Source: Ophiostoma sp. CBS 140.51 (Eukaryota > Ascomycota > Sordariomycetes > Ophiostomatales > Ophiostomataceae). From it: a stretch of DNA of 51,348 bases. Both the position numbers and the translations under genes were made by a program. The stretch's first letter is position 1. Every line of letters begins with the position of its first letter. Shown here piece after piece: positions 8,944 through 18,198 of this stretch. The stretch covers positions 1-51,348 of the forward strand of contig JANSLP010000244.1 in assembly GCA_029298735.1 (NCBI GenBank), in the 5' to 3' direction. The notes beneath the pieces were generated by a model. The model saw only the letters and a program-made list of their open reading frames with translations, was not told where the DNA came from and did no database searches.

Positions 8944-11940
8944 ATGTCCGTCATTCCTCGAGATGAAAACGGCGGCGCCATCAGCCGTGTCGATGTCAGC
9001 GGCTGCATCCGAAGTGTCTCATTTGCAGCAAGTACGGGTAGCAACAATGCTGTCCCCACCAACGCCACGAGGACAGATAACGACGACGATGAAACACCCA
9101 TGACTGTCGACCAGATTGCCACCGAGTATACGATCAAGCTGGGCGTCAGTGCTGCGTACACGGACTGGACTGCCCGCCATGCTTTCCGAGAACTGGTCAG
9201 GAGCTGGCGCGACAGCATCCTAGCTACGCACCACTTTTCAGAGCCAAAGCTACGCATCCAGCAATTCACGTATCCTGTGGAAGAAGGATCCATCGAGATT
9301 GTGTTCACAGCGACGGAGGCAAAACTTGATGAGCACGGCAAGGACAATCAGAACAATAACAACAGCAGCAGCAGCAATAATAGCGACAATCACGACGACA
9401 ACAACAGGCTTGGAGAGTGTCTGGGCTACATTCGGTACAAGTCCTCAACAAAAGACAGCCACGGCAATTTTTGTGACGGAACCGTCGATTTGGTCAGCCG
9501 TGGGACAGCATTGCAACCCTGGCACTTTGATCTTGGGGCTTCTAGGGACCACAAGGACAAGGAGGGGGACGGCATCTATTGCGAGAGCCTGCCACTGGTC
9601 TTTGTCGCCCTCATGCGCGACCAGCACAACCATAACATTGTCTGTACGTCTGGCGGCCTCCTCTGGATAGGCAACCACAACAGCAAGGGCCGTCCGGTCG
9701 TGCGTCTCCGGCGACTGTCAGAAGGCGACAAGCTGTGCACACGTGACGAACACGCCAAGATAACAAACAGGCCTTTGCTGCGGACGGTCCAAGGCTCGCA
9801 CAGGCTTTTTGTACCAGACACTGACACGGATGTGCATGTCCGCATTGGAGACACGTGCCGTGTCTCCTGTGTACAACGACTTTGCGTCCACAACGTATGC
9901 AGCCGCAACGAGTCTGGACAACCGGTGGACCGTCGTGGTGTATCCCTGGCCGACTTCAAGGCGTGGACCAAGACGGCTCTTTTCGTCTTCGCAGCCATAT
10001 TGTCTGCGGATGACATTGTCCAGACGCCCATTGGTGACCTGCTGCTCGCGCCCGGGCTACAGGGGCTGCGGTACCTCAACGGCTTCCTGGTGTGCGACAC
10101 GATAACTGAAAGGGTGAAAACCATGCAAGACCTGTGCTATGGCTACAACTTCAACATAATGTGCAAGGACCCCAGTCGTACGTGGCCCCTGTCGTCATTC
10201 CAAGAGCAGCTTCTGATCACAATCGCCTGGCAAGCTGCGCTTGCGCAACGGCCCGACTTGACGCCGCTGGTGCATGCAATGCTTCAAGATGAGCTGACGA
10301 TCGGACAAGGTGGCCGTTTTTCCTCGGCCGAACAAATTGCGTCGTGTGCTGACGTCCAGTGCATCAAACGCCTTGATAGTCGTATACTGGCCAGGCAGCT
10401 GTGGCAGCGCCTGCGGCGCGCGTCCTTGGCGGAGTGCAACACAACCGACAGTGACAGCGACAACCACCGCGGCGATCACAGCAAAGACCGTCGGGGAGGT
10501 ATCTGGTACTATTCAGAGCAGGAGGGGACTGCCAACCCGCAGCTACCTGCTCTCATTTTTGCTCAAGGCCGACACGGCGTACGCTTGACCGACTGCTACT
10601 GGAAACTTCTGCGACAGCACTGCAACGTCTACGCGTTTAGCGAGATGGAACAGCACGAGCTCATTTCCGCCCCGATTGTGGCCATTGGTGCACGCGTCGA
10701 TGCAAGCCTGCACGGGCCCGTCACCGTGACCTGCCCAACAGCAACAGCGGCTTCACACGCTGCAGCGTCTCTTTTCCAAACGCATCTGATCCGGCTTCTA
10801 CATGCCAGCTTTTTGGGCGCGCAGCAAACACGCAAGGCAGGCTTCGTATTTGTGCAACCAGCAGCCAAGATCAAATTTGACATGGCCTATATGGACCGAT
10901 GCCGCACGTTCTACATCCACGCGCGCTGGCTGGACTTGAACATGGCTGCGTCCAAGCTTGGCTTTACATCTGCGAGTGCCACCAATGCCACCCATCATCA
11001 TGGTGACTGTATTTGTTGGGGGCCACACGACCACTCCCTAGCTCTGCAGAGCGAGGACCTAGTGAGACATGTGCTCCTCCATGCCGTTAAGACTCTCTTT
11101 GCTTGGGCACTGGAGCGATTGCTCGAGCACGTACCTCACAAAGACTCCGTTCCTGGACCACCCGGGAATCGCCACGAAAAATACCCCGAGAGCGATAACC
11201 TCCAGCTATGCGTAACGCGAGCCGAAAAGCTCCTCCTAGACTATTTGAGCATCGATACCTTGCGTCACCCATCCATCTCCAAGCAGGGCCTTACTTTGAC
11301 CCAATTGGCAGAGACAAAACCATCGCTCCATTGGCTCCCAGGGCTGTATCGCAGCAAAGCCACAGAGATTGCCATTCAGTGCCACAAGCAATCGTGCACG
11401 GTCCGGGGTTATGCTGCGGAATTGCTTCTCAGATCAGCTGAACAACCCATCCACAACGTCACCTTACTTGCCCGGGATCTAGACGCGCACGAAATGCCTT
11501 ATTTGCGCGGTACAACGTCATCAGCGACCGACACAAACAGCTTGTGCAGTACAAAGCGCGTTTCGATCTGGGCCCCGCGTCATTATGCAGGCACCGTGCC
11601 CGGCGAGTCGTACTTTTTTGTCGTGGTGATCAACCCCGAAGACAAGTATGCCATTTGCAGTGTGACGGACGTCTTCACTATGCCCGAGGTGACAGCCACG
11701 GAGCATGTAGCGACCACGGCATCGGCCCCCACTGTGGCTGCAATGCCAAGTGCTGGACCGATAGCCAGTAATCACATAGGCACCGCCGCCAGCGCCACCA
11801 ATACCGGCCCTGCGCAATCGGGCACGAATTTCAATATGGCTGACGGAGCTCTCAAAGCGGGACAACGGAAGCGGCGTCGGATTGAAGATGACCACGCCTC
11901 TGCGGCAAACTATGCCAGCCACCATCCGCAGCATGACTAG
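8944..11940 (+). CDS. Large protein resembling a degenerate GHKL ATPase
   Basis: This is a single-exon protein of about 998 residues. The frame is open upstream to about 8791, but the first in-frame ATG is at 8944 (MSVIPRDENGG). Residues about 59-260 recall a fungal family with a GHKL (Hsp90/MORC/histidine-kinase) fold. A helix FRELVRSWRDSI sits at the N-box place, with Ser where the magnesium-binding Asn is expected. A WHFDLG segment and an EGDGIYCES segment stand at the glycine-box places. After them comes LMRDQHNHNIVCTSGG, which I recall as a conserved block. Low-complexity inserts occur at about 135-155 (Asn/Ser/Asp) and 499-515. A basic cluster QRKRRRIEDD near residue 975 could be a nuclear localisation signal. 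The fold call rests on remembered family patterns and is uncertain; function is unknown. Possibly a nucleotide-binding or pseudo-ATPase chromatin or immunity factor. Confidence 0.6.
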   Translation: MSVIPRDENGGAISRVDVSGCIRSVSFAASTGSNNAVPTNATRTDNDDDETPMTVDQIATEYTIKLGVSAAYTDWTARHAFRELVRSWRDSILATHHFSEPKLRIQQFTYPVEEGSIEIVFTATEAKLDEHGKDNQNNNNSSSSNNSDNHDDNNRLGECLGYIRYKSSTKDSHGNFCDGTVDLVSRGTALQPWHFDLGASRDHKDKEGDGIYCESLPLVFVALMRDQHNHNIVCTSGGLLWIGNHNSKGRPVVRLRRLSEGDKLCTRDEHAKITNRPLLRTVQGSHRLFVPDTDTDVHVRIGDTCRVSCVQRLCVHNVCSRNESGQPVDRRGVSLADFKAWTKTALFVFAAILSADDIVQTPIGDLLLAPGLQGLRYLNGFLVCDTITERVKTMQDLCYGYNFNIMCKDPSRTWPLSSFQEQLLITIAWQAALAQRPDLTPLVHAMLQDELTIGQGGRFSSAEQIASCADVQCIKRLDSRILARQLWQRLRRASLAECNTTDSDSDNHRGDHSKDRRGGIWYYSEQEGTANPQLPALIFAQGRHGVRLTDCYWKLLRQHCNVYAFSEMEQHELISAPIVAIGARVDASLHGPVTVTCPTATAASHAAASLFQTHLIRLLHASFLGAQQTRKAGFVFVQPAAKIKFDMAYMDRCRTFYIHARWLDLNMAASKLGFTSASATNATHHHGDCICWGPHDHSLALQSEDLVRHVLLHAVKTLFAWALERLLEHVPHKDSVPGPPGNRHEKYPESDNLQLCVTRAEKLLLDYLSIDTLRHPSISKQGLTLTQLAETKPSLHWLPGLYRSKATEIAIQCHKQSCTVRGYAAELLLRSAEQPIHNVTLLARDLDAHEMPYLRGTTSSATDTNSLCSTKRVSIWAPRHYAGTVPGESYFFVVVINPEDKYAICSVTDVFTMPEVTATEHVATTASAPTVAAMPSAGPIASNHIGTAASATNTGPAQSGTNFNMADGALKAGQRKRRRIEDDHASAANYASHHPQHD

Positions 11941-12070
11941 GAAGGGATTTTGAAAAAATCATTGGTTTTGTCTTTTTATTCTTTTTATTCTTTAAAAATA
12001 GAGTCTTTCGCCGAAATAATAAGGGGCTTCAATCTACTGTTAATACATCTTGATACAACCAGTCTGCGTT

Positions 12071-12277
12071 TCACATCGTCTTATACCCGCTCCACAAACA
12101 TGACAGAGCCTCAAGAGCCTCCTCGACTGAGATCACGTTGACATGCATCTTGGATAAGAGCATATCTAGCACAACGTTTAAAACATCACTGTTCTGTTCC
12201 ATGTGCAGCTCGAGAATATTGCCGCGGAGGACATAGACATAGTAGTCGAGGTTAAACAGACGGTAAACGGTGCTCAT
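12071..12277 (-). CDS. Small hypothetical ORF
   Basis: This is a 68-codon frame with a true ATG at 12277 that ends in TGA at 12071. The translation looks protein-like (NVVLDMLLSKMHVNVISVEEALEAL, not low complexity) with an amphipathic helix in its second half. There is no recognised domain or signal peptide. It lies in the 1 kb between two accessory genes. It may be a small gene, an exon fragment or chance; there is no strong argument for expression. Confidence 0.2.
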   Translation of the reverse strand: MSTVYRLFNLDYYVYVLRGNILELHMEQNSDVLNVVLDMLLSKMHVNVISVEEALEALSCLWSGYKTM

Positions 12278-12334
12278 AACAACACCAGAAAGACCAAATC
12301 TAGACTGCGGGTACTACTGTTAGCCTTCTTTATT

Positions 12335-12350
12335 TATTATTATTATTATT
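12335..12350. repeat. TTA microsatellite
   Basis: An uninterrupted run of about five TTA/TAT units lies in AT-rich intergenic DNA. Confidence 0.7.
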
Positions 12351-12454
12351 CTTATCCGCCTTTCTCAGCCACTTCTAGCTATTAGCGTCTAGCTAAACAA
12401 AACCCTCTAAGGAAAAAACCATCACAGATCTAAGTGGGAGTGTGTTCGTAGTTA

Positions 12455-12593
12455 CACGTGCGTGTAGTAGTCTATAAGTGTTGGACCCACCAACCTGGCC
12501 GGCCACGTGGGCGTCACGTGATGGTCTCTAAGAATGTGTTGGACCCACCGGTCTACTCGTCCACGTGCTACATCACGTGATGGGTCCATGTAA
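12455..12593. promoter_or_regulatory. Duplicated E-box (CACGTG) array
   Basis: Five perfect CACGTG hexamers lie within 125 bp, at 12455, 12504, 12515, 12562 and 12574. The last four belong to two tandem 58-bp units (12478-12535 and 12536-12593) that both begin GTGTTGGACCCACC and each carry two E-boxes 11-12 bp apart, about one helical turn. CACGTG is the palindromic site of fungal bHLH proteins (Cbf1/Pho4/NUC-1 class). The array lies 345-483 bp before the 12938 gene and beyond the end of the 8944 gene, so it most likely serves the former (inference). Confidence 0.55.
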
Positions 12594-12638
12594 TGAACCT
12601 GCCGCTGAGAGGCCTCACTTAGCCATTCCTGTAGAATA

Positions 12639-12684
12639 CATGCACATTACCCAACAGAATGTCATGCACATTGCCCAACAATAA
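12639..12684. repeat. 24-bp direct duplication
   Basis: CATGCACATTACCCAACAG is repeated after 24 bp with one or two changes (second copy has TTGCCC and lacks a G). It lies between the E-box array and the start of the 12938 gene, and may be a second promoter duplication. Confidence 0.65.
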
Positions 12685-12937
12685 GTGGTCGTGTCTCTCT
12701 TGCAGAAGACATACACATATCTCCCGCACCATATCTTCGCCGCTGACCTTTCAATCACTCCTGCACTGCTCTATCACATGCGTTCACAAGTTTCACGCTC
12801 GACAACGACGCGCCTTCTCCCATTCACACCCCACGTCTAAGAGTGATTGTCCTGTATCACCAGCTTAGCCTTCATGTCAGCGCCCATCTGACGTTTCGTC
12901 GAATATCGCCTTGGGAGACAAGGGAAAACAGTTGACA

Positions 12938-13951
12938 ATGTCCCAGGAGCCTGCGACAGGAAGGAAACCACCCCCCTCTCCCGACAGCCATATATCCCAC
13001 GACTCGATTTCTTCCGACACGACACTCGTTCGGAGTTGGACCGGTACGACAAAAGCGGCCGGCTCTTCTAGCGCTGTGAAAGTCGTCGCCCTGCCGACTG
13101 CCGACACCAGGTTCACAAGCGCCTATAAAATCTTATCCCTCGCACGTACAATAGAGGGCGACTCGCTTGTTGTGGCGCCCACGTCAGTAAAGGAGTACCG
13201 TGCTCTTGAGGACCTACGCGACCAGCGACAAGAAAAGCTGCGCTTGTTCTACCGGGCTGAATATGGTTTACTCATCGTGACCGTGCCGACGGCTACACAT
13301 GAGCAGCTTCATCTGGACCTCAACCGTCGAATCGCACACGAGATTAACAGCATGGGACTGTTCGATGACTGGGCCCTTACCGGCGCCACAACATTCCGAT
13401 CGACTCTCGGAAGCGGCTCCGCGGGCGAAGGAGACTCGGGCGGGCGGCCAGATTCTACGCGCCCTGGCAATCGCCAGTGGCCGACGTTAGTGATCGAGGC
13501 CGGATGGACACAGACCCTCGAAAGCCTCCGCAGCAGGAAGGACTTTTGGTTCAAAGACTCACAGCACCAAGTCAAAATTGTGATCTTGGCTAAAGGGTAT
13601 TCGACTACCGATGACAATACCGGCGTGGATAAACGAATCCTACTCGAATATTGGCAGGGGGAGGCATTACCAGAGCGCCCCGGTGCCACGGAAACTCGCT
13701 TGCATACGGTTGCCAACCGTGACAGCATCTGTCTCCAGACGATCAATATCGTCTGGGCCGGCATAGTTCCCTACCACGTTGCGAACGAAGCCATGCGCCG
13801 GGATCCTAATAACTTTAATGTGACTAGAGGTCCATTACGGTTGGACTTTGCCAGTGTACTTTTGCGTCAGCCAGCTGGCAGAAATGAGCACGATATCGTT
13901 TTAGATGACAGCGTCCTCCAAAGCTACGCCGCCCGTGTGTGGTTCAACTAG
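12938..13951 (+). CDS. Fungal hypothetical, possible restriction-endonuclease-like fold
   Basis: This is a 337-residue single-exon protein. The ATG at 12938 is the first in frame (open upstream without ATG). The N-terminal ~45 residues are Ser/Pro-rich and likely disordered. The core follows a pattern I recall from a large family of uncharacterised proteins in Sordariomycetes. It has an EYRALEDLRDQR segment, then LRLFYRAEYGLLIVTVP and THEQLHLDLNRRI, then a strand QWPTLVIEAGWTQTL (E in VIEAG) and a strand QVKIVILAKG. It ends with a PLRLDFASVLLRQPAG tail. The D/E-x-E then x-x-K-like order is reminiscent of PD-(D/E)XK folds such as Uma2, but I cannot confirm active residues. Function is unknown. 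It sits behind a duplicated E-box array in the accessory island. Confidence 0.6.
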   Translation: MSQEPATGRKPPPSPDSHISHDSISSDTTLVRSWTGTTKAAGSSSAVKVVALPTADTRFTSAYKILSLARTIEGDSLVVAPTSVKEYRALEDLRDQRQEKLRLFYRAEYGLLIVTVPTATHEQLHLDLNRRIAHEINSMGLFDDWALTGATTFRSTLGSGSAGEGDSGGRPDSTRPGNRQWPTLVIEAGWTQTLESLRSRKDFWFKDSQHQVKIVILAKGYSTTDDNTGVDKRILLEYWQGEALPERPGATETRLHTVANRDSICLQTINIVWAGIVPYHVANEAMRRDPNNFNVTRGPLRLDFASVLLRQPAGRNEHDIVLDDSVLQSYAARVWFN

Positions 13952-15798
13952 GCACAAATAAGATGTAAGGGGAACAAGAAACAGGGGGTCGAAAGAGGGA
14001 GCCGAAGGAGGGAGGGGAAATAAAAACAGCTTTTATAAGACGGGGGGATACATCCCTTATAGTAATTTCCAAGGCAGTCCGGGACAAGGACAACGAGTTA
14101 TTGTTTTTTTTTAAAACGAACATATATAACACACAATGAATATGTCTTAGAAGAACTTATTCCAGTAACCCACTATTACGAGTAATTACCTGTAGCTTCA
14201 CACTCTATTCTTTCCAAAGCAATTAACCGCCTCCTAACTCACGGCTTTATCGACGTTGATCTTTGTGCTCGCGGCTGCCGGTCAATTTAAAAGGCCGATA
14301 GAAGCTTGCAGCAACGGTTGCTTAAAGGTGGATATAATGTCGACTTGGTTAATAGGTAAAAAGAAGAACATTGTTGTTGGGTTGTTGCGAGGTGGGCGGG
14401 TACAAGCGCCTTTTAATCCTGGAGTGAAAGCGGCGAACAGTGAGCACTTCCCACATTAATTCCGTCAAGGCTGTTCGTTTGCTTCGAATGCGAGCATCAG
14501 GTAGCCGGGCACAAGAAAATGCAGAAAATGCGCTGCAGTCTTCCATGTGACAGCTTACACTGGGAAAGGTCCTGGGTTCGATTCCCAACCTGTCAATCGT
14601 CTGTTTCTTTTTGCTTTTCTCAATTAATGCTTATTGCTGCCTGTTGTGAGTAAAGATGTAATGTCTTTTTATCAGTTCAAGCTCGTTGTTGAAACATCAT
14701 GAAACTTTAGTATACATTTGGCGACAAGAGCATGTGTTGCAGCTGAATTTTGGTTTGCAGAAAAACAAAACTTTTGGAGGATGTTTCTGAAGTTACGGTA
14801 TCTATATTCTAATGAGATACTTAATGAAAGAAGTAAATAGTCAGCGCGTTTTGTCTCTACACAATATAGTCTCCATCCTGAATTTGCCCTTTTGTTGCTT
14901 CTAAATGAGTGGCTCCTCTGGTCCCCCACGCAGAAAGTGTCAAAGATGTCCCACACCTGTCCTCTAACATTATCAGCTTTCAATAATATTATGAAAACTC
15001 GTGAGGATCAAAAAAAAGTAGCCATTGTTCATGTTTTTGTTTTTGTTTTTGCAGTTTACATCAAGTGCGTTCTGGCTAAGGAGTGCAGACCTTACCACAC
15101 GATTGGCAATCCCTCGACAAAACAGCATTTCCAAAACTGGGCGTAAAAAATAAACGGAATAAAAAAGAGCGGAATAAATATAAACAAAAACAGCAAATAA
15201 AATTTCACATATGCAAACACATCTTCCGCTCGACGACGTGCCCGTCTATTTGGTACTGAGCGGCATGGCGTCGTATTCCTGGGACACCGCCGACCATCTG
15301 GACCACTTCTCGACCACCACCCACGACGACACTAAACCACTTTTAGTCTAAACCGCACTCCACGAGGGGTTCTCGGGGCTCCAGAGTGAGCAAGTTTCCG
15401 GAGAATCGAGGAGGGCGGACGTATCATGAGAGAGGCGATGCGTCTTTTGTCGTTTTTGGGTGTGTTGACTGTCGCATTCAGTCTCTTTTTCTGCACATCT
15501 GCCGCCGTTGCAGGGGATGTGAGCAAGTTTTCTTTTGTCTGTTGCGACGACTACACTCTTTTATCTCTTTCCTTTTCGTTTTTGGTCCGCCGCTAGATGC
15601 GATTGCGTTGTCGTCGTCGTCAATCGTCTTTCGTTTTGTCGTTCTTTTCATATTTATTCAACGGCCCGTCCGCCAAGACATTGAAGTTTTGCCAAGCTTT
15701 ATGCCAAGACTTTTCCCGTACCTGCCAAGAAACCCGACTTACACTCTTCGACCTTCACTTTGATCCTTCTCATCCTCACCACCCCTCACACCGTCGCC
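13952..15798. other. Intergenic region before ferric reductase
   Basis: There are 1.85 kb without a convincing gene. They contain a tRNA-like 3' half near 14550-14596 and AT-rich stretches with A-runs near 15150-15200. The last 400 bp are pyrimidine-rich (15480-15790), probably leader and promoter of the ferric reductase. No iron-responsive GATA cluster was evident by eye. Confidence 0.5.
14550..14596 (+). repeat. tRNA-like 3' half with B-box (relic)
   Basis: The stretch CTTACAC, AAGGTCCTGGGTTCGATTCCCAA and CCTGTCA reads like the anticodon loop, T arm (B-box GGTTCGATTCC) and 3' acceptor strand of a tRNA, perhaps Val(TAC)-like. The matching 5' half, D arm and acceptor strand are absent: the only complement to CTGTCA lies about 48 nt upstream, too close for a tRNA. 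It is likely a truncated tRNA or the head of a SINE-like element. Confidence 0.35.
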
Positions 15799-17769
15799 AT
15801 GGACATGGATGGCATGGGCAGCGGGGACGACTCCTTGATGCCCTTGAATGCATCCGGTGTCGATTTTAGCAATGCCACCCAGGCGTTCAACTTTCTGCAA
15901 GACATTCTAGATGACAGCACACTGCAAATCGACGGCAACCATGCGGCGACACACTTTTGGTACGGCGTCGTCGTCGCTGTCGGGTTGACGGCCGTGTGCA
16001 ACTTTGTGTCTGCTGTTGGCCAGCGTCAACGCTTAAGGGCCAGCCGGGTCAACCACCCGGCACCGTGCCGACCGTCCAACCCAGTCGCCCAAGCTGTCGC
16101 GACCACCACCGCCATCCTAAGAGAAGCAACTTACCTCCAGCTGACACCCACATCCGGACGCTGGGGCCGCCATGCGCCGTGGTGGTGCAAAATACCGCCG
16201 TTCGGCTCACTCTTTGTCATTTTGGGCTACTTGACCTTTATTCTTGTCCTGCAGTTCATCCCCGCGGGTGACGGTTCCATCAGCGGTGCCCAGCACGACC
16301 AGGCACTGAGCGTGCGTGCTGCGTGGCTGGCCGTCGCGCAGATGCCACTGGTGGTACTGCTGGCCGGCAAGAACAACTTGATTGGACTGGTCGCCGGCAT
16401 GGGCCCTGGTGCCTATGCCCGCTTGAACGTGTTGCACCGCTGGACGGCACGGGGCATGCTGTTGCTGGCCACATTTCACTTTGGCATCGAGAGCGTCGGC
16501 TGGAACAAGTACGAGGGCTTGGAGGTGATGGAGTGGCAGACGGACTCCTGTCCACCAACGGGTATTGCCGCGTATGCGCTGCTGCTGTGGATGAACTTGA
16601 CGACCTCGGCGCCGCTTCGTCACCTGTCGTACGAACTCTTTGTCGTCCAGCATCTGGTGACATTCTTTGGCTTTGTCATTGCACTCATAATGCACTTACC
16701 CTCAACGGCTCTGTACTCACGCGTGTACGTGTACATTCCCATTGGGCTGTACGTGCTTGACCGTGGTATTCGGAGTGTGAGGTTTGCCTTTCACAATGGT
16801 GCATTGTCGTTTGGTCGCAAGAGCAAGCACACTGGCCGCGCCACACTTGAAGCCCTTGAGGACAGCGCCAACTCGGGAGCTACACGAATCCGCGTCGCCA
16901 CGACCAACCGTCACTTAACATCCTGGAAGCCCGGTAGCCACGTCCTACTTGGCCTGCCGCGGTATGGCGTCGCCCAGTCGCACCCGGCCACCATATTGTC
17001 GACACCCACCTCACATGGTGGGGACCTCGTCTTTTTGTTGCGCGCCCACGGCGGCTTCACTCGGAAAGTGTTTGAGGGGGCCAAGAGTGCTCAGAGTGCA
17101 GACCTTGTCGCCTTTGTCGACGGCCCATACGGCGCCACTCAAGCTGACTTTGCCGCTTTCGATACGACTTTGCTTGTCGCCGGCGGTACTGGTATCACTT
17201 TTGTGCTGTCCAACCTGCTGAGTCTGGCCGAGCGGGCGTCTGCCGCCGCTGCCTCTGACAAGCGGCTACCTCTCCGTTCGGTCCGCGTCCTCTGGGCCGT
17301 CAAGAACCGCCGAGCTCTCGCATGGGTGGACACCGAGCTAAGGTCCGCAACGGATCAACTCCGTGCTGCCGGTATTGAAGTCCAGACCACTGTCTTTGTA
17401 ACTTGTGATAGTGTCTTGACAGAAGAAGCGACGGCTGTGACATCGGCAAAGACGGGTTGCTGTTGTGGGCCCGATGGGCCGTCCACCAAAGAGTGCTGCT
17501 GCGAGACGGGTGTCATCAGTGGGAGTGGGAGCGAGAAGAACGAGGCCGACGTCCAGTCAGTCCAGCTTCAGGCCGGCCGCCCTGAATTCAAGGCACTCTT
17601 CTCGGAAGTGCTGCACGCCGCCGACGGCGAGACAGCCATTGGTGTGTGTGGTCCGCTGAGCTTGACGACATCGGTGCGGTCGGTTGTTGTGCAGATCAGC
17701 GACGAGCGAGCTGTGCACAAAGGGACGGGTGCTCAAGGTATTTACCTGCACGTTGAGGCCTTCCACTAG
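15799..17769 (+). CDS. Ferric/cupric reductase transmembrane protein
   Basis: This is a plasma-membrane flavocytochrome that passes electrons from NADPH through FAD and haem to extracellular Fe3+ or Cu2+. It is 656 residues in one exon, starting at the first in-frame ATG with a Met/Asp-rich extracellular tail. TM segments span about 55-310. Two haem pairs are intact with 13-residue spacing: His213/His227 (HRWTARGM...FHFG) and His285/His299 (QHLVTFFG...MHL). The FAD motif SHPATI is at 395-399 and the NADPH motif VAGGTGIT at about 460-467, with the C-terminal VCGPL at 616-620. An unusual Cys-rich insert (CCC at 554-556, CCC at 566-568) lies in the NADP-binding lobe. There is no clear signal peptide. 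Metal preference is unresolved. Neighbours give no siderophore cluster. Confidence 0.93.
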   Translation: MDMDGMGSGDDSLMPLNASGVDFSNATQAFNFLQDILDDSTLQIDGNHAATHFWYGVVVAVGLTAVCNFVSAVGQRQRLRASRVNHPAPCRPSNPVAQAVATTTAILREATYLQLTPTSGRWGRHAPWWCKIPPFGSLFVILGYLTFILVLQFIPAGDGSISGAQHDQALSVRAAWLAVAQMPLVVLLAGKNNLIGLVAGMGPGAYARLNVLHRWTARGMLLLATFHFGIESVGWNKYEGLEVMEWQTDSCPPTGIAAYALLLWMNLTTSAPLRHLSYELFVVQHLVTFFGFVIALIMHLPSTALYSRVYVYIPIGLYVLDRGIRSVRFAFHNGALSFGRKSKHTGRATLEALEDSANSGATRIRVATTNRHLTSWKPGSHVLLGLPRYGVAQSHPATILSTPTSHGGDLVFLLRAHGGFTRKVFEGAKSAQSADLVAFVDGPYGATQADFAAFDTTLLVAGGTGITFVLSNLLSLAERASAAAASDKRLPLRSVRVLWAVKNRRALAWVDTELRSATDQLRAAGIEVQTTVFVTCDSVLTEEATAVTSAKTGCCCGPDGPSTKECCCETGVISGSGSEKNEADVQSVQLQAGRPEFKALFSEVLHAADGETAIGVCGPLSLTTSVRSVVVQISDERAVHKGTGAQGIYLHVEAFH

Positions 17770-18198
17770 ATGTGGTGGATGTTGTTTTGGTTTCTTGTTT
17801 CTTGTTTCTTTTTGTTTGTTTTCTGTGTCGTCGTTTTGATGTCCCGCTGTCGACGCCAGTAATAAATCCTATGAGCGTCATCAGTTAGCGTTGATTTTGA
17901 ATGAACATACCTTCGCAAAGCACTGAATACCTAAGGAGTAAACTAACCCCTTTATTTTCTTCTCCTGTCAAAACCATGCTCTTGCCATGTTGTGACCTCG
18001 TGGTTGTTGTCGTCGTCGGGAAGGTGCGACTTCGTTGAAGTGGGTCTGATTGTCGGCCCCCATTGGTGCATACCATCCAGCATCGCTCTAGTGGGGTTCA
18101 CTACCTCAAGCTCCCCACCAGCTTCTTCAACATCACCAACCTAGAAACATACAACCTCAACTTCCTCAATCACCACGCCTCACCACACGACACACACA
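17770..18198. other. 3' flank and PAC3 promoter
   Basis: Short intergenic stretch. A T-rich tract follows the reductase stop, and CA-rich leader sequence (about 18105-18198) precedes the chaperone start. Nothing else was seen. Confidence 0.5.
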
